A stretch of 64,000 nt of DNA from Variovorax brevis (GCF_030317105.1 NZ_JASZYG010000004.1:124001-188000), one strand, 5' to 3'. Positions 26,260-38,082 are shown, counted from the stretch's first letter. Program-made: numbers and translations. Notes: generated by a model from the sequence alone, not told the origin.

Positions 26260-26781
26260 TCAGGCCGCCAGCGAGCGGTCGAGTTCCGCAGCCTTGGCCT
26301 CGCCCACGGCCGCGCGAATCTTTGGCGCCAGAGCCATCAGTTCGTCGTAGTTGGACGTGCCTTCGACTTGAAGATTGAGCCTGAATCCGCGAAGTCCCAA
26401 GCCTGCGGTGAGCTTGGTCGCAATGGGATAAGCCTCCTGGTAGCGCTGCTGCGGCGTTCGCGCGCTTGCGGGCGCGGCTGCTGCAACTTCCACGGCAGGC
26501 GCGGTCTGGGCAGGCTGGACCGGTACGTTTGCGACTGGCGTCGCTGCCGTCGTGACGTTGGCGGAATTGGCGGCAACGCCGTCGCCTCCCACGTGTCCCA
26601 ACAAGCCGAGCTCGATCATTTGCTCGACGTCATCCATCGCGATGCCCATGCCTGCGCCCAGAACGTCGTTCACGGAACGCTTGCCATCAAACAGGATGAA
26701 CGCGGAACGCTGGCGCGGCGTCAGCCGGACCGTCCGATCTTTCAGGGCCAGATGCCCTGCTTCTGTCTTTATCAAAATCAT
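26260..26781 (-). CDS. Hypothetical two-part protein
   Basis: 173 residues; I do not recognise the family. Residues 1-65 look like a small helical, possibly winged-helix domain (LTPRQRSAFILFDGKRSVNDVL...DDVEQMIELGLL), reminiscent of response-linked 'PATAN'-like or PqqD-like folds. An Ala/Val/Pro-rich linker (about 70-108) follows, then a helical C-terminal part (YPIATKLTAGLGLRGFRLNLQVE...ELMALAPKIRAAVGE). No signal peptide or membrane segment. It lies upstream of rpsF on the same strand, 125 bases away, and downstream of the ppsA terminator, so it probably has its own promoter. Confidence 0.6.
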   Translation of the reverse strand: MILIKTEAGHLALKDRTVRLTPRQRSAFILFDGKRSVNDVLGAGMGIAMDDVEQMIELGLLGHVGGDGVAANSANVTTAATPVANVPVQPAQTAPAVEVAAAAPASARTPQQRYQEAYPIATKLTAGLGLRGFRLNLQVEGTSNYDELMALAPKIRAAVGEAKAAELDRSLAA

Positions 26782-26905
26782 GTTTGTTTTCCCGACGCGT
26801 AGCGCTGGCCTGGGCGTGGGTCTTGACGACCTCTTCGTGAAAACGCAGCGAAATAGCCTCTTCCGTGTCGCAAAGTGTGACAGTTATTCGCATTTAGAAA
26901 CAATA

Positions 26906-26942
26906 ACACCAGCCTGACGCAGGGATTACGTCGGCTGGTGTG
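26906..26942 (-). terminator. Rho-independent terminator after ppsA
   Basis: On the minus strand ACACCAGCCGACG pairs with CGTC-A-GGCTGGTGT (one bulged base, 9-base loop), followed by TTATTGTTT. It lies about 50 bases after the ppsA stop. Confidence 0.75.
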
Positions 26943-26994
26943 CGGAATTTTGTCGTACGGCAGCAACAGCCGCCGTACGAGCCCGGAGGGACGC

Positions 26995-29388
<2,394 letters not shown>

Positions 29389-29594
29389 GGGAAAGCTCCA
29401 GAAGTTAAAACCGGTGTCGCATGCGAACGGCGGCGCACGATCGTTCTCGTTGCTTTGGGTAGCGTCGCTGTGGGCATGGAATGTGTGTGGGACGGGACGG
29501 CCGGGGCGCGAAGCCATGCGGGAAATCCCGATAATGGGCACGATTGTAGGCGCCAACCCCGGTCCGGCGCACCGCTTGACGAGGTTGCTGACAC

Positions 29595-30416
29595 ATGTAT
29601 ACACGTACCGTTTTCTTCGTTTCCGATGGCACTGGCATCACCGCCGAGACCTTCGGCAATGCCGTTCTCGCCCAGTTCGAAATCACGCCGCGCCACGTGC
29701 GCCTGCCCTTCACCGACACGGCGGACAAGGCGCATCAGGCGGTTCGGCAGATCAATCACACCGCCGAAATCGAAGGCGTTCGACCCATCGTGTTCACGAC
29801 CCTGGCCAACATGGAAGTGCTGGAGGTCATCGAAACGGGCTGCAAGGGCATGCTGCTGGACATGTTCGGCACCTTCGTGCGGCCGCTGGAAATCGAGCTG
29901 GCGATGAAGTCGAACCATCGCATCGGCCGCTTCAGCGATGCCAGCAAGAGCAAGGAATACAACGCGCGCATTGCCGCCATCGATTTCAGCCTTGCGCATG
30001 ACGACGGACAGAGCAATCGCGACCTCGAAGGTGCCGACGTGATCCTCGTGGGCGTCAGCCGCAGCGGCAAGACGCCCACGTCGCTCTACCTGGCCATGCA
30101 GCACGGCCTGAAAGCGGCCAACTACCCGTTGATTCCGGAAGACTTCGACCGCAAGCAGCTGCCGCCCGCGCTCCTGCCGCATCGCAAGAAGATCTTCGGT
30201 CTCACCATCCAGCCCGAACGGCTGTCGGAGATCCGCAACGAGCGACGCCCCGACTCGCGCTATGCGAGTCTGGCGAACTGTCGTCACGAAATCTCCGAAG
30301 CCGAGGCCATGATGCGTCGCTCCGGCATCCGCTGGCTCTCGACCACAACCAAGTCGATCGAGGAGATCGCCACCACGATCCTGCAGGAGCTTCGGCCTGA
30401 GCGCCTGATCTATTAG
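29595..30416 (+). CDS. ppsR: PEP synthase regulatory protein (kinase/pyrophosphorylase)
   Basis: 273 residues of the DUF299 family. It inactivates PpsA by ADP-dependent phosphorylation of a Thr next to the catalytic His and reactivates it by Pi-dependent dephosphorylation. The start [28 protein letters not shown] and the P-loop-like [15 protein letters not shown] are family hallmarks. It is divergent from ppsA with 206 bases between, a pairing widely seen in proteobacteria. Confidence 0.96.
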   Translation: MYTRTVFFVSDGTGITAETFGNAVLAQFEITPRHVRLPFTDTADKAHQAVRQINHTAEIEGVRPIVFTTLANMEVLEVIETGCKGMLLDMFGTFVRPLEIELAMKSNHRIGRFSDASKSKEYNARIAAIDFSLAHDDGQSNRDLEGADVILVGVSRSGKTPTSLYLAMQHGLKAANYPLIPEDFDRKQLPPALLPHRKKIFGLTIQPERLSEIRNERRPDSRYASLANCRHEISEAEAMMRRSGIRWLSTTTKSIEEIATTILQELRPERLIY

Positions 30417-30458
30417 GGCTCACCTCCGGCGACGCGGACTGCGCGTCGCCGAGTCCCG

Positions 30459-32033
30459 TCAGGCGGTCACGGCTTCCGCGGCAGGGGCAGACGTACGGAT
30501 CAGGTGATCAAACGCGCCAAGCGCGGCCTTCGCACCGTCGCCCGCAGCAATGATGATCTGCTTGAAAGGCACCGTCGTCGCATCACCTGCCGCGAACACG
30601 CCAGGCACCGAAGTCTGGCCCCGTGCGTCGACGATGATTTCGCCGTGCTTGGACAACTCGATCGTGCCCTTGAGCCAATCGGTGTTGGGCACCAGGCCGA
30701 TCTGGATGAACACGCCTTCGAGCGGTACCGTCTTCAATTCGCCCGTCGCGCGGTCCTTGTAGACCAGGCCGTTGACCTTCTGGTCGCCGGTGATTTCAGT
30801 GGTCTGCGCGTTGGTGAACACATCGACGTTCTTCAGGCTCCTGAGCTTGCGCTGCAGCACCGCATCCGCGCGCAGTTGCGTGTCGAACTCGATGAGCGTG
30901 ACGTGGCCGACGATGCCAGCGAGGTCGATCGCCGCCTCCACGCCGGAATTGCCGCCGCCGATCACGGCGACACGCTTGCCCTTGAAGAGTGGGCCGTCGC
31001 AATGTGGACAGTAGGCCACGCCCTTGTTCTTGAACTCCTGCTCGCCGGGCACGTTGATGTTGCGCCAGCGCGCGCCCGTCGAAATGATGATCGACTTGCT
31101 CTTGAGCGAAGCGCCGCTTTCCAGTTGCACCTCGATCAGGTCGTCGCCCGGAATCAGCGCCTTGGCGCGCTGCAGATTCATGATGTCGACGTCGTAGTCG
31201 CGCACATGCTCTTCCAGTGCGTGGGCAAACTTGGGTCCTTCGGTCTCCTTGACCGAGATGAAGTTTTCGATGCCCATGGTGTCCAGCACCTGGCCGCCGA
31301 AACGCTCCGACGCGACGCCCGTGCGGATGCCCTTGCGCGCAGCGTAAACAGCCGCTGCCGCACCGGCCGGGCCGCCGCCGACGATGAGCACGTCGAACGG
31401 ATCCTTGGCGGCAATCTTCTTCGCCTCGCGTTCGACGCCGCTGGTGTCGATCTTCGCGAGGATTTCTTCGAGGCTCATGCGGCCCTGTCCGAACTCCGTG
31501 CCGTTGAGGAACACGGTTGGCACGGCCATGACCTGACGTTCCTTCACTTCCTGCTGGAAGGTGCCGCCCTCGATCATCGTGGCGCGAATGCGCGGGTTCT
31601 GCACCGCCATCAGATTCAATGCCTGCACCACGTCGGGGCAGTTGTGGCAGCTGAGCGAAACATAGACCTCGAATTCGAAGTCGCCGTCGAGCGCACGGAT
31701 CTGGTCGAGCACAGCCTGCTCGACCTTCGGGGGATAGCCGCCGACCTGCAGCAAGGCAAGGATCAGCGACGTGAATTCATGGCCCATCGGCAGGCCGGCA
31801 AAGCGCGGGCCGTGGTTTTCGCTCGGTCGGTTGACCGAGAACGAGGGCTTGCGCTGGTTGTCGTCGCGGCTCTCTGTCAGCTTGACCAGCGGCGAGACTT
31901 CCTGGACGTCCTTCAGCAGCGACAGCACGTCCGCCGAGGCCTTGCTGTCGTCGAGCGAGGCGACGATTTCAATCGGCTGCGTGGCGCGTTCGAGATAGCT
32001 TTTCAGCTGGGCTTTGGTGGCTGCGTCGAGCAT
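30459..32033 (-). CDS. ahpF: Alkyl hydroperoxide reductase subunit F
   Basis: 524 residues. A flavoprotein that passes electrons from NADH to AhpC. It has two thioredoxin-like folds at the N-terminus with one CxxC (LSCHNCPDV), then a thioredoxin-reductase-like module with FAD motif [21 protein letters not shown], the redox pair in YCPHCDGP, the NAD motif [10 protein letters not shown] and the final [15 protein letters not shown]. The start at 32033 (MLDAATKAQ) is preceded by GGAAGG. A terminator-like hairpin lies between ahpC and ahpF, so ahpF probably gets partial read-through. Confidence 0.96.
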   Translation of the reverse strand: MLDAATKAQLKSYLERATQPIEIVASLDDSKASADVLSLLKDVQEVSPLVKLTESRDDNQRKPSFSVNRPSENHGPRFAGLPMGHEFTSLILALLQVGGYPPKVEQAVLDQIRALDGDFEFEVYVSLSCHNCPDVVQALNLMAVQNPRIRATMIEGGTFQQEVKERQVMAVPTVFLNGTEFGQGRMSLEEILAKIDTSGVEREAKKIAAKDPFDVLIVGGGPAGAAAAVYAARKGIRTGVASERFGGQVLDTMGIENFISVKETEGPKFAHALEEHVRDYDVDIMNLQRAKALIPGDDLIEVQLESGASLKSKSIIISTGARWRNINVPGEQEFKNKGVAYCPHCDGPLFKGKRVAVIGGGNSGVEAAIDLAGIVGHVTLIEFDTQLRADAVLQRKLRSLKNVDVFTNAQTTEITGDQKVNGLVYKDRATGELKTVPLEGVFIQIGLVPNTDWLKGTIELSKHGEIIVDARGQTSVPGVFAAGDATTVPFKQIIIAAGDGAKAALGAFDHLIRTSAPAAEAVTA

Positions 32034-32068
32034 GGGGAAGGACTCACTTTCAAACGTCAATTGGGAAC

Positions 32069-32104
32069 AAAAAAGCCCGGGGCCAGACCAGCGCCCGGGC
32101 TTTG
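32069..32104. terminator. Hairpin terminator between ahpC and ahpF
   Basis: Stem AAGCCCGGG(C) / GCCCGGGCTT with A- and T-runs either side, in the interval after ahpC. Might act as an attenuator that lowers ahpF relative to ahpC. Confidence 0.75.
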
Positions 32105-32116
32105 GCGCAAGCGCGC

Positions 32117-32689
32117 TTAGATCTTGCCGACGAGGTCGAGCGACGGCTTCAGCGTTTCAGCGCCTTCCGTCCACTTGGCCGGGCAGACTTCACCGGGGTG
32201 GGCCGCCACGTATTGGGCAGCCTTCACGCGGCGCAGCAGTTCGGCAGCGTCGCGGCCGATGCCGTTGTCGTGCACTTCGATGGTCTTGATCTTGCCTGCG
32301 GGGTCGATCACGAAGGTGCCGCGGTACGCGAGACCGGCGTCTTCGCCTTCTTCGATCAGCACCTGGAAGGCGCGCGACAGCTGCTGGCTCGGGTCGCCGA
32401 TCAGCGGGTACTGGACCTTGCCGATGGTTTCCGACGTGTCGTGCCAAGCCTTGTGCGTGAAGTGCGTGTCGGTCGACACGCCATAGATTTCAACGCCCAG
32501 CTTCTTGAATTCGGCGTAATGGTCTGCCAGGTCGCCCAGCTCGGTCGGGCAAACGAAGGTGAAGTCAGCGGGATAGAAGACGACAACCGACCACTGGCCC
32601 TTGAAGTTCTCATTGCTCACCGGCACGAACTTGCCGTTGTGGTAAGCGGTGGCCTTGAAGGGAATGATTTCGGTGTTGATCAGGGACAT
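32117..32689 (-). CDS. ahpC: Alkyl hydroperoxide reductase subunit C (2-Cys peroxiredoxin)
   Basis: 190 residues. Reduces hydrogen peroxide and alkyl peroxides. The peroxidatic Cys is in [21 protein letters not shown], the resolving Cys in [10 protein letters not shown], and the C-terminus has the usual tail. The start [13 protein letters not shown] at 32689 is family-standard, though the frame is open much further upstream. OxyR-like dyads lie upstream (32731-32776), and ahpF follows, forming a complete peroxide-scavenging pair. Confidence 0.97.
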   Translation of the reverse strand: MSLINTEIIPFKATAYHNGKFVPVSNENFKGQWSVVVFYPADFTFVCPTELGDLADHYAEFKKLGVEIYGVSTDTHFTHKAWHDTSETIGKVQYPLIGDPSQQLSRAFQVLIEEGEDAGLAYRGTFVIDPAGKIKTIEVHDNGIGRDAAELLRRVKAAQYVAAHPGEVCPAKWTEGAETLKPSLDLVGKI

Positions 32690-32730
32690 GGAGTCTTTTT
32701 CCTCTGGGTGGTTATGGAATTTGCGAATCG

Positions 32731-32776
32731 ATAGTGTAACTGCTATCGGAAGCCATCTTTCATAGAGTTGCACTAT
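32731..32776 (-). promoter_or_regulatory. Candidate OxyR binding region upstream of ahpC
   Basis: Two ATAG...CTAT dyads: ATAG-N7-CTAT at 32762-32776, which matches the OxyR unit spacing exactly, and ATAG-N8-CTAT at 32731-32746, one base longer than ideal. They lie 42-87 bases before the ahpC start. The distance between the two units is 15 bases instead of the 7 of the E. coli consensus, so the arrangement is unusual. Confidence 0.5.
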
Positions 32777-32953
32777 GCAACCCATTGCGCGCCTCAATGC
32801 GCCCGATGAGTGCGTTCCATGAGTGCGTCCTGAATGCAAACGCCTATCAGCCTCACACGCATGCAGACCGGACCAGCATGGGATTCCCTTGCGCGAGCAC
32901 GCTGCGCCCCCGGACAATCCCTGATTAACTAAACCAATAAAAGGAAATAAGCC

Positions 32954-33430
32954 ATGAAGGGCGACGCAAAAGTCATCGAACACCTGCAGGCGCAACTCAA
33001 GAACGAGTTGACCGCCATCAACCAGTACTTCCTGCACTACCGCATGCTCAAGCACTGGGGCTTCGACAAGCTGGCCAAGAAAGAATACGAAGAATCGATC
33101 GGCGAAATGAAGCACGCCGACCAGTTGATGGATCGCATCTTCACGCTGGACGGCCTGCCCAACCTGCAAGACCTCGGCAAGTTGCGCGTGGGTGAAGACG
33201 TGCCCGAGATCCTGTCGTGCGACCTGCAAAGCGAACAAGGCGCGCAAGCCACCATCAAGGACGGCATTGCGCATTGCGAGTCGGTTCGCGACTACGTGTC
33301 GCGCGACCTGTTGCAAGGCATCCTGGACGACACGGAAGAGCACATCGACTTCCTGGAAACCCAGATCGACCTGGTCGACAAGGTCGGCGTGCAGAACTAC
33401 CTGCAGTCGCAAATGGGCGAGATAGAGTAA
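32954..33430 (+). CDS. bfr: Bacterioferritin
   Basis: 158 residues. A 24-mer iron storage protein with haem at subunit interfaces. [31 protein letters not shown] carries ferroxidase Glu residues and [12 protein letters not shown] contains the haem-ligand Met; [26 protein letters not shown] has the remaining metal ligands. It has AAAAGGAAAT before the start and its own terminator. It is divergent from ahpC. A ferredoxin partner (bfd) is encoded about 8 kb downstream. Confidence 0.97.
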   Translation: MKGDAKVIEHLQAQLKNELTAINQYFLHYRMLKHWGFDKLAKKEYEESIGEMKHADQLMDRIFTLDGLPNLQDLGKLRVGEDVPEILSCDLQSEQGAQATIKDGIAHCESVRDYVSRDLLQGILDDTEEHIDFLETQIDLVDKVGVQNYLQSQMGEIE

Positions 33431-33457
33431 GCAAGCGCGCTTCCAACGCGCATGAAG

Positions 33458-33486
33458 GCGGGACCCAACGGTCCCGCTTTTTTTTG
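33458..33486 (+). terminator. Rho-independent terminator after bfr
   Basis: Stem GCGGGACC / GGTCCCGC with a CAAC loop and eight T residues, 28 bases after the bfr stop. Confidence 0.92.
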
Positions 33487-33505
33487 GCCTCTCGCAGCTT
33501 TACAT

Positions 33506-33527
33506 GCAAATAACATTCATTCTCATT
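33506..33527 (+). promoter_or_regulatory. Candidate Fur box before the PepSY-ApbE operon
   Basis: AT-rich GCAAATAACATTCATTCTCA, with the ATTCATTCTCATT core seen in betaproteobacterial Fur boxes; 26 bases before the PepSY start. Confidence 0.55.
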
Positions 33528-33552
33528 GGTGACGATAGAATTCCCGCCATCG

Positions 33553-34197
33553 ATGAATGCCTCCTCCACCGATCCCCGCCGCCGCGCCTATTGGCTCAAG
33601 ACCCTGCATGAATGGCATTGGGTCAGCTCTGCAATCTGCCTGATTGGCATGGTGCTCTTCAGTGTGACCGGCTTCACGCTCAACCATGCGTCGCAGATCG
33701 AGGCCAAGGCGCGGGTGGTGAGCCATACGGACACCATCGACCGCGACATGCTGGACCGACTGGAGCAACTATTGCCCGCTGCGAAGGCGCGCAAAGGCAG
33801 GGCCGAATTGCCGCCTGAGCTGCAGTCATGGGTCGACAAGAAATGGGACATCGCCACCACGGGTCGCGAGGCGGAGTGGTCGGACGACGAGGTTTATCTC
33901 TCCCTGCCCCGCCCCGGCGGCGACGCCTGGCTGCGCGTGAATCTCGCCACGGGTGAGATCGAATACGAGCGCACTGACCGCGGCTGGATTTCCTACCTCA
34001 ACGATCTTCACAAGGGCCGCAACGCGGGTGCCGCGTGGAGCTGGTTCATCGACATCTTTGCGGCCGCGACGCTGGTCTTTGCCGTCACGGGCCTCTTCAT
34101 CCTGAAGATGCACGCGGGCAACCGTCCCTTCACGTGGCCGATGGTGGGCATGGGCTTCGTTGTTCCCGTGCTGCTTGCGCTCCTGTTCATTCATTGA
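33553..34197 (+). CDS. PepSY-associated transmembrane protein
   Basis: 214 residues. Two or three transmembrane segments flank a periplasmic PepSY-like domain: the first helix (ICLIGMVLFSVTGFTLNH) is followed by a soluble region with YLSLPRPGGDAWLRVNLATGEIEYERTDRGWISYLNDLHKGRN, then helices near FIDIFAAATLVFAVTGLFIL and MGFVVPVLLALLFI. Histidines in LHEWHW and LNDLHKGR are typical for this family and may bind haem or metal. A GTG at 33526 would add nine residues; the ATG at 33553 is preferred. First gene of a five-gene unit with DUF2271, DUF4198, ApbE and a flavin reductase; a role in reducing siderophore-iron in the periplasm is inferred. Confidence 0.88.
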   Translation: MNASSTDPRRRAYWLKTLHEWHWVSSAICLIGMVLFSVTGFTLNHASQIEAKARVVSHTDTIDRDMLDRLEQLLPAAKARKGRAELPPELQSWVDKKWDIATTGREAEWSDDEVYLSLPRPGGDAWLRVNLATGEIEYERTDRGWISYLNDLHKGRNAGAAWSWFIDIFAAATLVFAVTGLFILKMHAGNRPFTWPMVGMGFVVPVLLALLFIH

Positions 34198-34222
34198 TTC
34201 CCAAGAAAAACGAGGTTCATTC

Positions 34223-34747
34223 GTGCAGATCCGCTACTCACTCGCGCTCGCCACCTTGCTGGGCGCCCCCGCTTTTGCGGCCAGTGTTTCCCTCAGCATC
34301 GAGGTGCCGCGCCTCAACGTCGCCGAATACCACCGGCCCTACGTGGCGGCATGGATCGAGCGGCCTGATCATTCGGTCGCGTCCACGCTCGCCGTCTGGT
34401 ACGACATCAAGAACAAGGGCGGCAATCCGGAGGGCGAAGGCACCAAGTGGCTCAAGGACATCCGCCAATGGTGGCGCCGCACCGGGCGCGAGTTGCAGTT
34501 GCCGCTCGACGGCGTGAGCAGCGCGACGCGACCCGCCGGCAAGCAGGTCATCACGGCCAGCGAAGGCTCGGTGCAATTGCCCAAGCTGGCGCCGGGTGCC
34601 TACAAGCTCTTCGTCGAGGCGGCACGCGAGAGCGGTGGCCGCGAGATCGTGAGCATTCCGTTCCAGTGGCCGCCGGCGCAGGCCGAGCAGCCGCAAGTCT
34701 CGGGCAGCAGCGAGTTGGGCGAAGTCAAGCTCGAACTCAGGCCCTGA
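34223..34747 (+). CDS. DUF2271 periplasmic protein with candidate FMN attachment motif
   Basis: 174 residues from GTG 34223, with GAGG eight bases upstream. A signal peptide ends near AFAA-SVSL. The mature part has the family features EYHRPYVAAWIE, LAVWYDIK and KWLKDIRQWWRRTG. Asp96-Gly-Val-Ser-Ser-Ala-Thr102 matches the D-G-x-(S/T)-(G/S)-A-(S/T) pattern in which ApbE links FMN to the Thr. An apbE gene lies two genes downstream. DUF2271 proteins have been linked to ApbE systems by comparative genomics; I infer that this is the flavin-carrying electron transfer protein of the module. Not shown experimentally here. Confidence 0.82.
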   Translation: MQIRYSLALATLLGAPAFAASVSLSIEVPRLNVAEYHRPYVAAWIERPDHSVASTLAVWYDIKNKGGNPEGEGTKWLKDIRQWWRRTGRELQLPLDGVSSATRPAGKQVITASEGSVQLPKLAPGAYKLFVEAARESGGREIVSIPFQWPPAQAEQPQVSGSSELGEVKLELRP

Positions 34748-34779
34748 ACCCCATCCCTTCACCCAACGCTGGACCCATC

Positions 34780-35589
34780 ATGATGAAATCAGGCATTCGC
34801 ACCGCCGCCATGGCATTGGCGCTTGTTGCCGGCACCGCCACCGTCAGCGCACACAACGTGTGGCTGCTGCCATCGAGCACCGTCCTGTCCAAGAGCGACT
34901 GGATCACGATCGACGCCGCGGTCTCCAACGACCTCTTCTTCTTCAACCACAACCCGCTGGCCCTGGACAACCTGGCCGTGACTGCGCCTGACGGCAGCGC
35001 GGTCAAGCCGGAGAACGTCTCCAAGGGCAAGCTGCGCAGTGTGTTCGACCTCAACCTTGCGCAAAGCGGCACCTACCGCATCGCCGTGCTCAACGAGGGC
35101 GTGTTCGCACGCTGGAAGGACAAGGCCACCGGCCAGCCAAAGCGCGCGCGCGGAACGCCTGACACCATCGCCGGGCAGATCCCGGCGGATGCGCAGGAAG
35201 TCGAAGTGACGCAGTCGGCCGGTCGCATCGAAACCTTCGTCACGGTGGGCAAGCCCAGCGCGCTGAAGCCCAGCGGCAAGGGCCTTGAACTGGTGACGCT
35301 CACCAATCCGACCGACCTCGTCAAGGGCGAAAAGGCCAGCTTCGAGTTGCAGATCGACGGACAGCCCGCCAAGGACCTGGATGTGACCGTGATGCAAGGC
35401 AACACGCGTTACCGCGACCAGATGAACGAGATCAAGGTCAAGACGGACGCCAAGGGCCAGTTCGCCGTCACGTGGCCGCAAGCCGGCATGTACTGGCTGG
35501 AAGCGACCACCAAGGACAGCAAGACGTCGGTGCCCAAGGCGACGGAGCGCCGCCTGAGCTACGCCGCAACGCTGGAAGTCATGCCCTGA
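34780..35589 (+). CDS. DUF4198 periplasmic protein
   Basis: 269 residues with a clear signal peptide (cut after TVSA, before HNVWLLPS). The mature N-terminus starts with His, and HNVW resembles the exposed His start of copper- or nickel-binding periplasmic proteins. Two Ig-like beta domains follow (VTNPTDLVKGEKASFELQIDGQPAKDLDV; GQFAVTWPQAGMYWLEAT). DUF4198 members are often found next to metal uptake genes. Its exact job in this module is unknown; metal or siderophore handling is a guess. ATG 34783 is an alternative start. Confidence 0.85.
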   Translation: MMKSGIRTAAMALALVAGTATVSAHNVWLLPSSTVLSKSDWITIDAAVSNDLFFFNHNPLALDNLAVTAPDGSAVKPENVSKGKLRSVFDLNLAQSGTYRIAVLNEGVFARWKDKATGQPKRARGTPDTIAGQIPADAQEVEVTQSAGRIETFVTVGKPSALKPSGKGLELVTLTNPTDLVKGEKASFELQIDGQPAKDLDVTVMQGNTRYRDQMNEIKVKTDAKGQFAVTWPQAGMYWLEATTKDSKTSVPKATERRLSYAATLEVMP

Positions 35590-35603
35590 GGCATCGAAGC
35601 GCA

Positions 35604-36611
35604 GTGGGACTTTCCTTTGAGGTACGCCGCGGCGGCGGCTATGCCAACGCGCCCTTGCCGCGACGCGTGGACCCCGCGAGCCTGCAGACGCTGACAGGTG
35701 AGTCGATGGGCACGACCTGGTCGGTGCGCATCGACAACCCGGCGATGCTCCCGCTCGCCGGGATTCGCGCCGCCATCGACGCGGCACTGGGCGACGTCGT
35801 CCGGCAGATGAGCACGTGGGAAAGCGATTCGGACATCAGCCGCTTCAACCGCGCCGCCACTGGCACGCGGCATGTGCTGAAACCCGAATTCGCCAGGGTG
35901 CTCGCTTGCGCCTTGCACTGGGCGCAAGAGAGCGACGGCGCAATCGATCCCACCGTGGGCCCGCTTGTGGGCTTCTGGGGATTCGGGGCGCAGGCGAGCG
36001 CGAATGACACAGCGCCGTCGCCTGATGCGGCTCAGGCGGTGCATGAGCGCGTCGGCTGGCGCCGCATTGCATTCGACGCCAGCACTTCGACGGTCCTGCA
36101 ACCCGGCGACGCATCACTCGATCTTTCGGGCATCGCGAAGGGCTTTGCGGTCGACCATGTCGCGGCAGCCCTGCGCGCGCTGGACTTGGCCAACTTCCTC
36201 ATCGAAATCGGCGGGGAGTTGCGCGCCAGCGGGCATCGTCCCGGCGGCATACCCTGGCAGGTGCAGATTGAAATGTCGCCCGGCACATCGAGCCGCGTCG
36301 CCCTTTCGGACACGAGCATCGCGACCTCTGGCGACCGCTGGCACGTGCGCGAGCGTGAGGGGCGACGCTGGTCGCACAGCGTGGACCCGCGCACAGGCGA
36401 ACCGGCGGGCGATGCGCTCGCCAGCGTCAGCGTGCTCCACCGCGAATGCATGCAAGCCGACGCACTCGCCACGCTGCTCACGGTTTTAGGTCCGTTGCAG
36501 GGAATGGAATTCGCAAGGCGACACAGCATTGCCGCCCTCTTTGCCGCGCGCGGGAACGACGGCCTGCGACTGATTCCCACCGACAGGTGGCCAGCCGCCA
36601 TGAAGACATGA
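35604..36611 (+). CDS. apbE: FAD:protein FMN transferase (ApbE)
   Basis: 335 residues from GTG 35604. ApbE attaches FMN to a Ser/Thr of periplasmic redox proteins. Conserved pieces: GESMGTTWSVRI, MSTWESDSDISRFN, DLSGIAKGFAVDHVAAAL, FLIEIGGELRASG and SVDPRTGEP. An N-terminal lipobox or clear signal is not visible from this start, so the protein could be cytoplasmic or the start may differ. It overlaps the next gene by ATGA. The likely substrate is the DUF2271 protein two genes upstream. Confidence 0.92.
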   Translation: MGLSFEVRRGGGYANAPLPRRVDPASLQTLTGESMGTTWSVRIDNPAMLPLAGIRAAIDAALGDVVRQMSTWESDSDISRFNRAATGTRHVLKPEFARVLACALHWAQESDGAIDPTVGPLVGFWGFGAQASANDTAPSPDAAQAVHERVGWRRIAFDASTSTVLQPGDASLDLSGIAKGFAVDHVAAALRALDLANFLIEIGGELRASGHRPGGIPWQVQIEMSPGTSSRVALSDTSIATSGDRWHVREREGRRWSHSVDPRTGEPAGDALASVSVLHRECMQADALATLLTVLGPLQGMEFARRHSIAALFAARGNDGLRLIPTDRWPAAMKT

Positions 36612-37978
36612 CCGAGACGACGCTGCGGATCCTGGCTGCGTGCGTCACCGTGCTGGCGTATGCCACGCTGTGCCTGGCGGTGTACCGGTGCGAACGAGCG
36701 CGCGCGGCCCACGATGCACGGACAGCTGCGTCGTTCGCGGGCACTACAGCCGCGCCCCCCACCCTCGTGCTGTTCGCCAGCCAGACCGGACAAGCCGAAG
36801 CCATCGCGCGACAGACCGCCGCATGGCTGCACAAAGTCGGCAAGCCCGTGCGCGTGCTCTCCCTCAATGAGACCGACGCGGCGACCCTGAAATCCGCGCA
36901 GCGCGCCTTGTTCATCGCCAGCACCTACGGCGAGGGTGACGCGCCCGATGGCGCCAGCGTGTTCATGCAGAAACTGATGGGCATGGCCGGGCTTCAGTTT
37001 CCGGCCTTGCGTTACGCGGTGCTTGCATTGGGCGATCGCCAATACGCCAACTTCTGCGGGTTTGGCCTGGCGCTGGACAGATGGTTGATCCAGGCTGGCG
37101 CCCAACCGGAATTCGCACGCATCGACGCGGACAACGCGGACCCCGCCGCCCTCGCAGCGTGGCGGGCGAACATCGCCGGCGACGATGGATCCAGTGATGC
37201 CAATGCATCGGACAGTGCGCAGGCCGTGCCGTGGCGCCTTGTGCGGCGTGAATTGCTGAACGCGGGCAGCGTCGGGACACCGGTGTTCCATCTCGGCTTC
37301 GCCTTGCCGGCAGGACAAACGGTTCATTGGGAGCCCGGCGACATCGCGCAAGTCGAAGTCTCAGCCGACCCCGGCAGGCCGCGCGACTACTCCATCTCTT
37401 CCATTCGCAGCGATGGCGAACTGCAACTGCTCGTCCGCCAGGAACAGCATGCCGACGGAACACTGGGGCTTGCATCGGGCCTACTGACGACCACGCTCGG
37501 CATCGGGGATTCCTTGCCCCTGCGCATCCGGTCGAACCGCAATTTCAGGCTCGGCGACAACGCCCGGCGCCCGCTGATCCTCATTGGCAACGGCACCGGC
37601 ATCGCGGGACTGCATGGCCACCTGCGAGCGCGTGAAAGGGCGCGCGAACTGGACAACTGGCTGGTGTTCGGCGAGCGCAATGCGGCGCATGACTTCCTGT
37701 ATCGCGCAGAGATCGAGTCGTGGCAAGCAACCGGCGTTCTGCGGCGCCTGAGCCTGGCGTTTTCGCGCGACCAGGACGAACGACTCTACGTCCAGCATCG
37801 GCTGCTGCAAGCCAGCGGAGAGGTCAAGGCGTGGATCGACCGGGGTGCGGCGATCTATGTCTGCGGCAGCCTGCGCGGCATGGCCCCGGCCGTCGATGCA
37901 GCCTTGCGGCAAATCGCTGGCGATTCGCTGATACAGCAACTCACGGCCGACGGTCGCTACCGGCGCGACGTGTACTGA
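36608..37978 (+). CDS. Membrane-anchored flavodoxin/NADPH-reductase fusion
   Basis: 456 residues. One N-terminal transmembrane helix (about 6-28), then a flavodoxin domain (TLVLFASQTGQAEAIA; FIASTYGEGDAPDG; LALGDRQYANFCGFG) and a ferredoxin-NADP reductase-type domain with the FAD motif RDYSISSI, NADP-binding LILIGNGTGIAGLHGHL, and YVCGSLRGMAPAVDAAL. It resembles sulfite reductase flavoprotein or cytochrome P450 reductase shortened by the linker domain. I infer that it draws electrons from NADPH for the PepSY/DUF2271 partners. It overlaps apbE by ATGA. Confidence 0.9.
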   Translation: MTETTLRILAACVTVLAYATLCLAVYRCERARAAHDARTAASFAGTTAAPPTLVLFASQTGQAEAIARQTAAWLHKVGKPVRVLSLNETDAATLKSAQRALFIASTYGEGDAPDGASVFMQKLMGMAGLQFPALRYAVLALGDRQYANFCGFGLALDRWLIQAGAQPEFARIDADNADPAALAAWRANIAGDDGSSDANASDSAQAVPWRLVRRELLNAGSVGTPVFHLGFALPAGQTVHWEPGDIAQVEVSADPGRPRDYSISSIRSDGELQLLVRQEQHADGTLGLASGLLTTTLGIGDSLPLRIRSNRNFRLGDNARRPLILIGNGTGIAGLHGHLRARERARELDNWLVFGERNAAHDFLYRAEIESWQATGVLRRLSLAFSRDQDERLYVQHRLLQASGEVKAWIDRGAAIYVCGSLRGMAPAVDAALRQIAGDSLIQQLTADGRYRRDVY

Positions 37979-38082
37979 GTCGCAGCGCACCTGCAGTTTC
38001 AAACTGACGGTGGATGTTGCTGTCGCACAACGCGAACAGTCACACCTCGATGCAAATGTGAAGGCGAGGTGAACGCTTTGTA

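Noticed and set aside
32117..33412. Extended 431-codon AhpC frame
   Set aside because: The family start MSLINTEI at 32689 has proper length; the extension would run opposite bfr and across the OxyR-like region.
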